Shown in pieces: positions 61,301 through 64,000 of a DNA stretch of 64,000 nt. The translations under genes and the position numbers were made by a program. Source of the DNA: Epiperipatus broadwayi (Eukaryota; Onychophora; Udeonychophora; Euonychophora; Peripatidae); the NCBI GenBank assembly GCA_028023455.1, contig JAQFVV010000001.1, positions 18,649,713 through 18,713,712 on the forward strand, read 5' to 3'. Below the pieces are notes generated by a model that was given only the letters and a program-made list of their open reading frames with translations, was not told where the DNA came from and searched no databases. Each line of letters starts with the position of its first letter. Position 1 is the first letter of the stretch.

Positions 61301-64000
61301 TTATTATAATAATTTATAAAATATATTACCATATTGCTGCTGTTGATAAGTTTCATAAAAAATTTCATCAGATCTTGTGACACATTCAACCTGCATAACC
61401 ACACACACACAAAGACATTTACGAGATTAGTTTCTCATTTAAAGCTAGATTAACTATACTTAAAAATATACTTTAGTGATATTTTAGCATAACTAAATTA
61501 TCAGACTTCTAGTAATAACAAGGATTAGGTTTAATTTTTACTCAGAAAAAAAAACCCACAGAAATAAGAAAAAAGCAGAAAAGAATTTTTTTTATTTACT
61601 GAAATTGCTATTGAGATAAACATTTTTGATGGATTCCAAGATATGTAAAGTTCTATTTTTCTTTTAATATAAAAATATGGCTAAAATGGATTCTAGCAGC
61701 ACTTTATAAAATAAAATGGAGAAGTAACTGATCTTGAAAAAGTCTTGAGTCTGAGTTGGTGGTTGAATTATTCAATGCATATAAAATACAATCTGCTTAA
61801 ATTACGTTTTGCAAAATATAAGTTTAAAGTATTAAAATATAACCGACTTACCTGATAGAAAAAACATATTTTGATTATAGAAAACACAAAAAACATGGAA
61901 TTATTTTAGGCAAATTAATTTTTCTTAGACAAATAATGGAGAAAAAAATATGGACATTTTTTTATACTGGAAAGAAAGATTTTGTGACGTTATAAATAGT
62001 GTTGTACATTTGCTAATCCACGGTTTTTTTATAATGTATTAGTGAAGAGATTGATAATGAATAGTGTTTTATTATTTTTTATCATTTATCCAGCTATATA
62101 TTAGATAAAGTTAAAGACTTATACTAAGATGATAACCTGACAGAATGAGCTATTATGCTTAATTAATTCTTTGCTGCTCAAGTAGAAGATATAGAATAAT
62201 GATGGCATTGCTTTTCTTTATAGCTTTTTAAAATCTCTTGCAGCTATTTACAATGCTATATTGTCACTTTTGCATCCATTTCATAGCAGAAACTGGAACT
62301 AAAGTAAACACTAATTTATTAGTTTAAGCATGTGGGTAATTGCTAGTTTATTTAATTCCAGGCCTGTAAAACAATTGTAGGCAAAAGAATTGCATATTTC
62401 CACAATTTATTTAAAATATTTATTAAATTCAGAAGTTACTGAAAACCCTCAGTGAGCTAGAGGTAACTAATACAACTCCATCTATAATGGAAAAAGTACA
62501 AAGTGGACTACCTGTATTTTATTGATGTATCATAACATAAAGTAGGAATTATATATTGTACCATTTGTTTATATTTGGTACAAATATATTGGCATTTGGT
62601 AAAATATTTTTTTTAAAAAAAGGTTAAATTTAAAAAAATCTTTAAAAGATGCATTTGATTTTTTTTTAATTAGTGTATTTTTTTTTTTTTTAATGTACAA
62701 TGAAAGTTAAATTTTTGGTTCCTATTTTTTTTTTATGTAATTTAATTAAAGTTAAAATTGGAATGAATAAAAGACACACATATTGCTAATCCAGATAAAC
62801 TAAAAGAAAGAGAATTCCACATGCAGATTACAAAGTTTTAAAGCTAATTATGGATGGCTGAAAGAATTTATATAAAAAAGAACTTTGTAGTTGGAAAATA
62901 CAAAATAAATGTACAAGATTATTGACTTGTACTTTATGATAAAACAAAAATAAAAATATGTACAGGAGTCTGAAAACTGGATATTGAGAATAAAAAGAAG
63001 AATACCAAAGTGATCAGGGTTCTGTCTTTTTTTTCTTTTGGCTGGTCCTGTGTCACGATAGATCCAGGACCACTCTATGCTAAAATAATTCATCATGCAG
63101 GAGTAGACTGAAGCTTTTTCTGACATCATTCATGAAGATTTCAATCCTGGAAAAGCTTTCATGACTAGCCTTTAGGATGGATCAAAAACAAGTTAAAGTC
63201 AATAGCCATGAGCTCACTGTACTTCTCATGAAAAACCATGCATGGTAATCAACAATCTTCATAAACTTACTAAACTTACTGGTAAGCTATAACTAAATTA
63301 AGGGCTTGCAAACCATTTTTCAAATATAAGCATATAATATTATCTGGATAGAACATAATTTTTCTTATCCAAGAGACTTTCAGTTACAGCCTTCTAGAAG
63401 AAACTTAAGAAGTGAACATTTAATTGTTAAACTGTTTTCATTATTTTACCTAATTATCTGGATTAGGATATGGGGGTTTTCCAATTTTATTTACCAATTT
63501 ATCTTTAAACATTTTAATTTTTTAAAATAAAATATTTATTTCTAATATCAACTTTTCATTGTGTGTTATTAATGTTAGTTATTAAATTTATTAATATTAA
63601 TTAATTGGGTTATAAATGTGTAAATTATCTTTGCCAATATGACTATTTATTAATTATGCCTGGGAGTAATATTACATGAAAAATATTAAGTTATGGGCAA
63701 TCATAATTTCTGATCTTTTTAGTTACTTGTGTCAAAATTATGGGACAAGAGGAAGTTAGCAGTCTATTGACTATGGCGCCCTCTTATAAATTAAAACTAA
63801 CTTCATCAGCAATTCCAAACATAATATTAAGTAATCTTAGGTCAAGTTAATCAGTAAATATAGCTATGGTTTTGGAAATAGGAACAAGTAATTTTCCATA
63901 TTCATAGCTTGATTAACTCAAGCATTCTGGTGTATAATTGAAGGCCTCTCAAAACATTAAATATGTTACAATATATTAACATAATTTAGAATACTATAAA
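58324..64000. other. AT-rich noncoding stretch
   Basis: No coding motif, transposon terminus or RNA gene that I can support. A short hairpin (TTAATTTTTTAGCCTTCTTC / GAAGGTTAAGAAATTAA) sits at about 61249-61292. The ORF at 62848-63129 (minus, 93 codons) shows no recognisable domain and its lower half is AT-rich. Confidence 0.4.

Noticed and set aside
62848-63129. 93-codon minus-strand ORF with a basic stretch (AKRKKRQNPDHFGI)
   Set aside because: No recognisable domain, the second half is AT-rich hydrophobic noise, and there is no supporting context. I considered a transposase remnant but no motif fits.

Overview
This window looks like nuclear DNA from an AT-rich animal, most likely an invertebrate. 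By eye, G+C is about one quarter. No bacterial operons, tRNA or rRNA genes, CRISPR arrays or convincing host exons are visible. What can be read is almost all transposable-element debris in AT-rich, low-complexity DNA. The mix points to a metazoan: RTE-type LINEs resembling the 'craniofacial development protein 2-like' endonuclease/reverse transcriptase, a Jockey-group LINE, several Penelope-like elements (PLEs) with GIY-YIG endonuclease, a hAT transposase of the GTF2IRD2/SCAND3/ZBED kind, tRNA-headed SINE-like inserts, MITEs and long microsatellites. I cannot name the species.

Layout. 0-7 kb: AT-rich filler, one copy of a dispersed repeat (R1), two hairpin MITEs. 7.2-9.6 kb: a giant inverted repeat with arms of about 0.83 kb. 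9.6-14.2 kb: a decayed plus-strand RTE LINE split by a much better preserved minus-strand Jockey-group LINE lying between (TAA)n arrays. 14.15-14.5 kb: a foldback element. 17.3 kb: an RTE 3' end. 19.05-22.7 kb: a near full-length but heavily decayed minus-strand RTE LINE with a hairpin MITE inside its endonuclease region. 25.3-25.8 kb: a PLE C-terminal fragment, an exact 110-bp duplication and two SINE heads. 26.4-27.5 kb: another RTE remnant. 29.4-32.5 kb: R1, MITEs, a PLE remnant and a tandem repeat pair. 33.8-34.6 kb: two adjacent palindromes whose arms carry hammerhead-like motifs. 34.7-37.7 kb: a noncoding block of different composition containing two covarying hairpins. 43.5-44.5 kb: the hAT transposase pseudogene. 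46.4-51.0 kb: a PLE cluster with a large inverted repeat built from PLE 3' ends, a SINE, a 300-bp tandem repeat and an oppositely oriented PLE reverse transcriptase. 53.3-54.4 kb: a LINE fragment beside about 103 uninterrupted GATA units. 55.7-57.0 kb: four R1 copies arranged as an inverted cluster. 57.9-58.3 kb: a hAT-like nonautonomous element. 58.3-64 kb: AT-rich sequence with nothing supportable.

No gene here appears to work as part of a pathway. The biology is insertion history: nesting, inverted duplication and decay of retroelements, with possible ribozyme relics in PLE-type terminal repeats. Reading frames for decayed elements were recognised by frame-hopping translation and motif recall. 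Family names are therefore inferences from remembered motifs, not search results.
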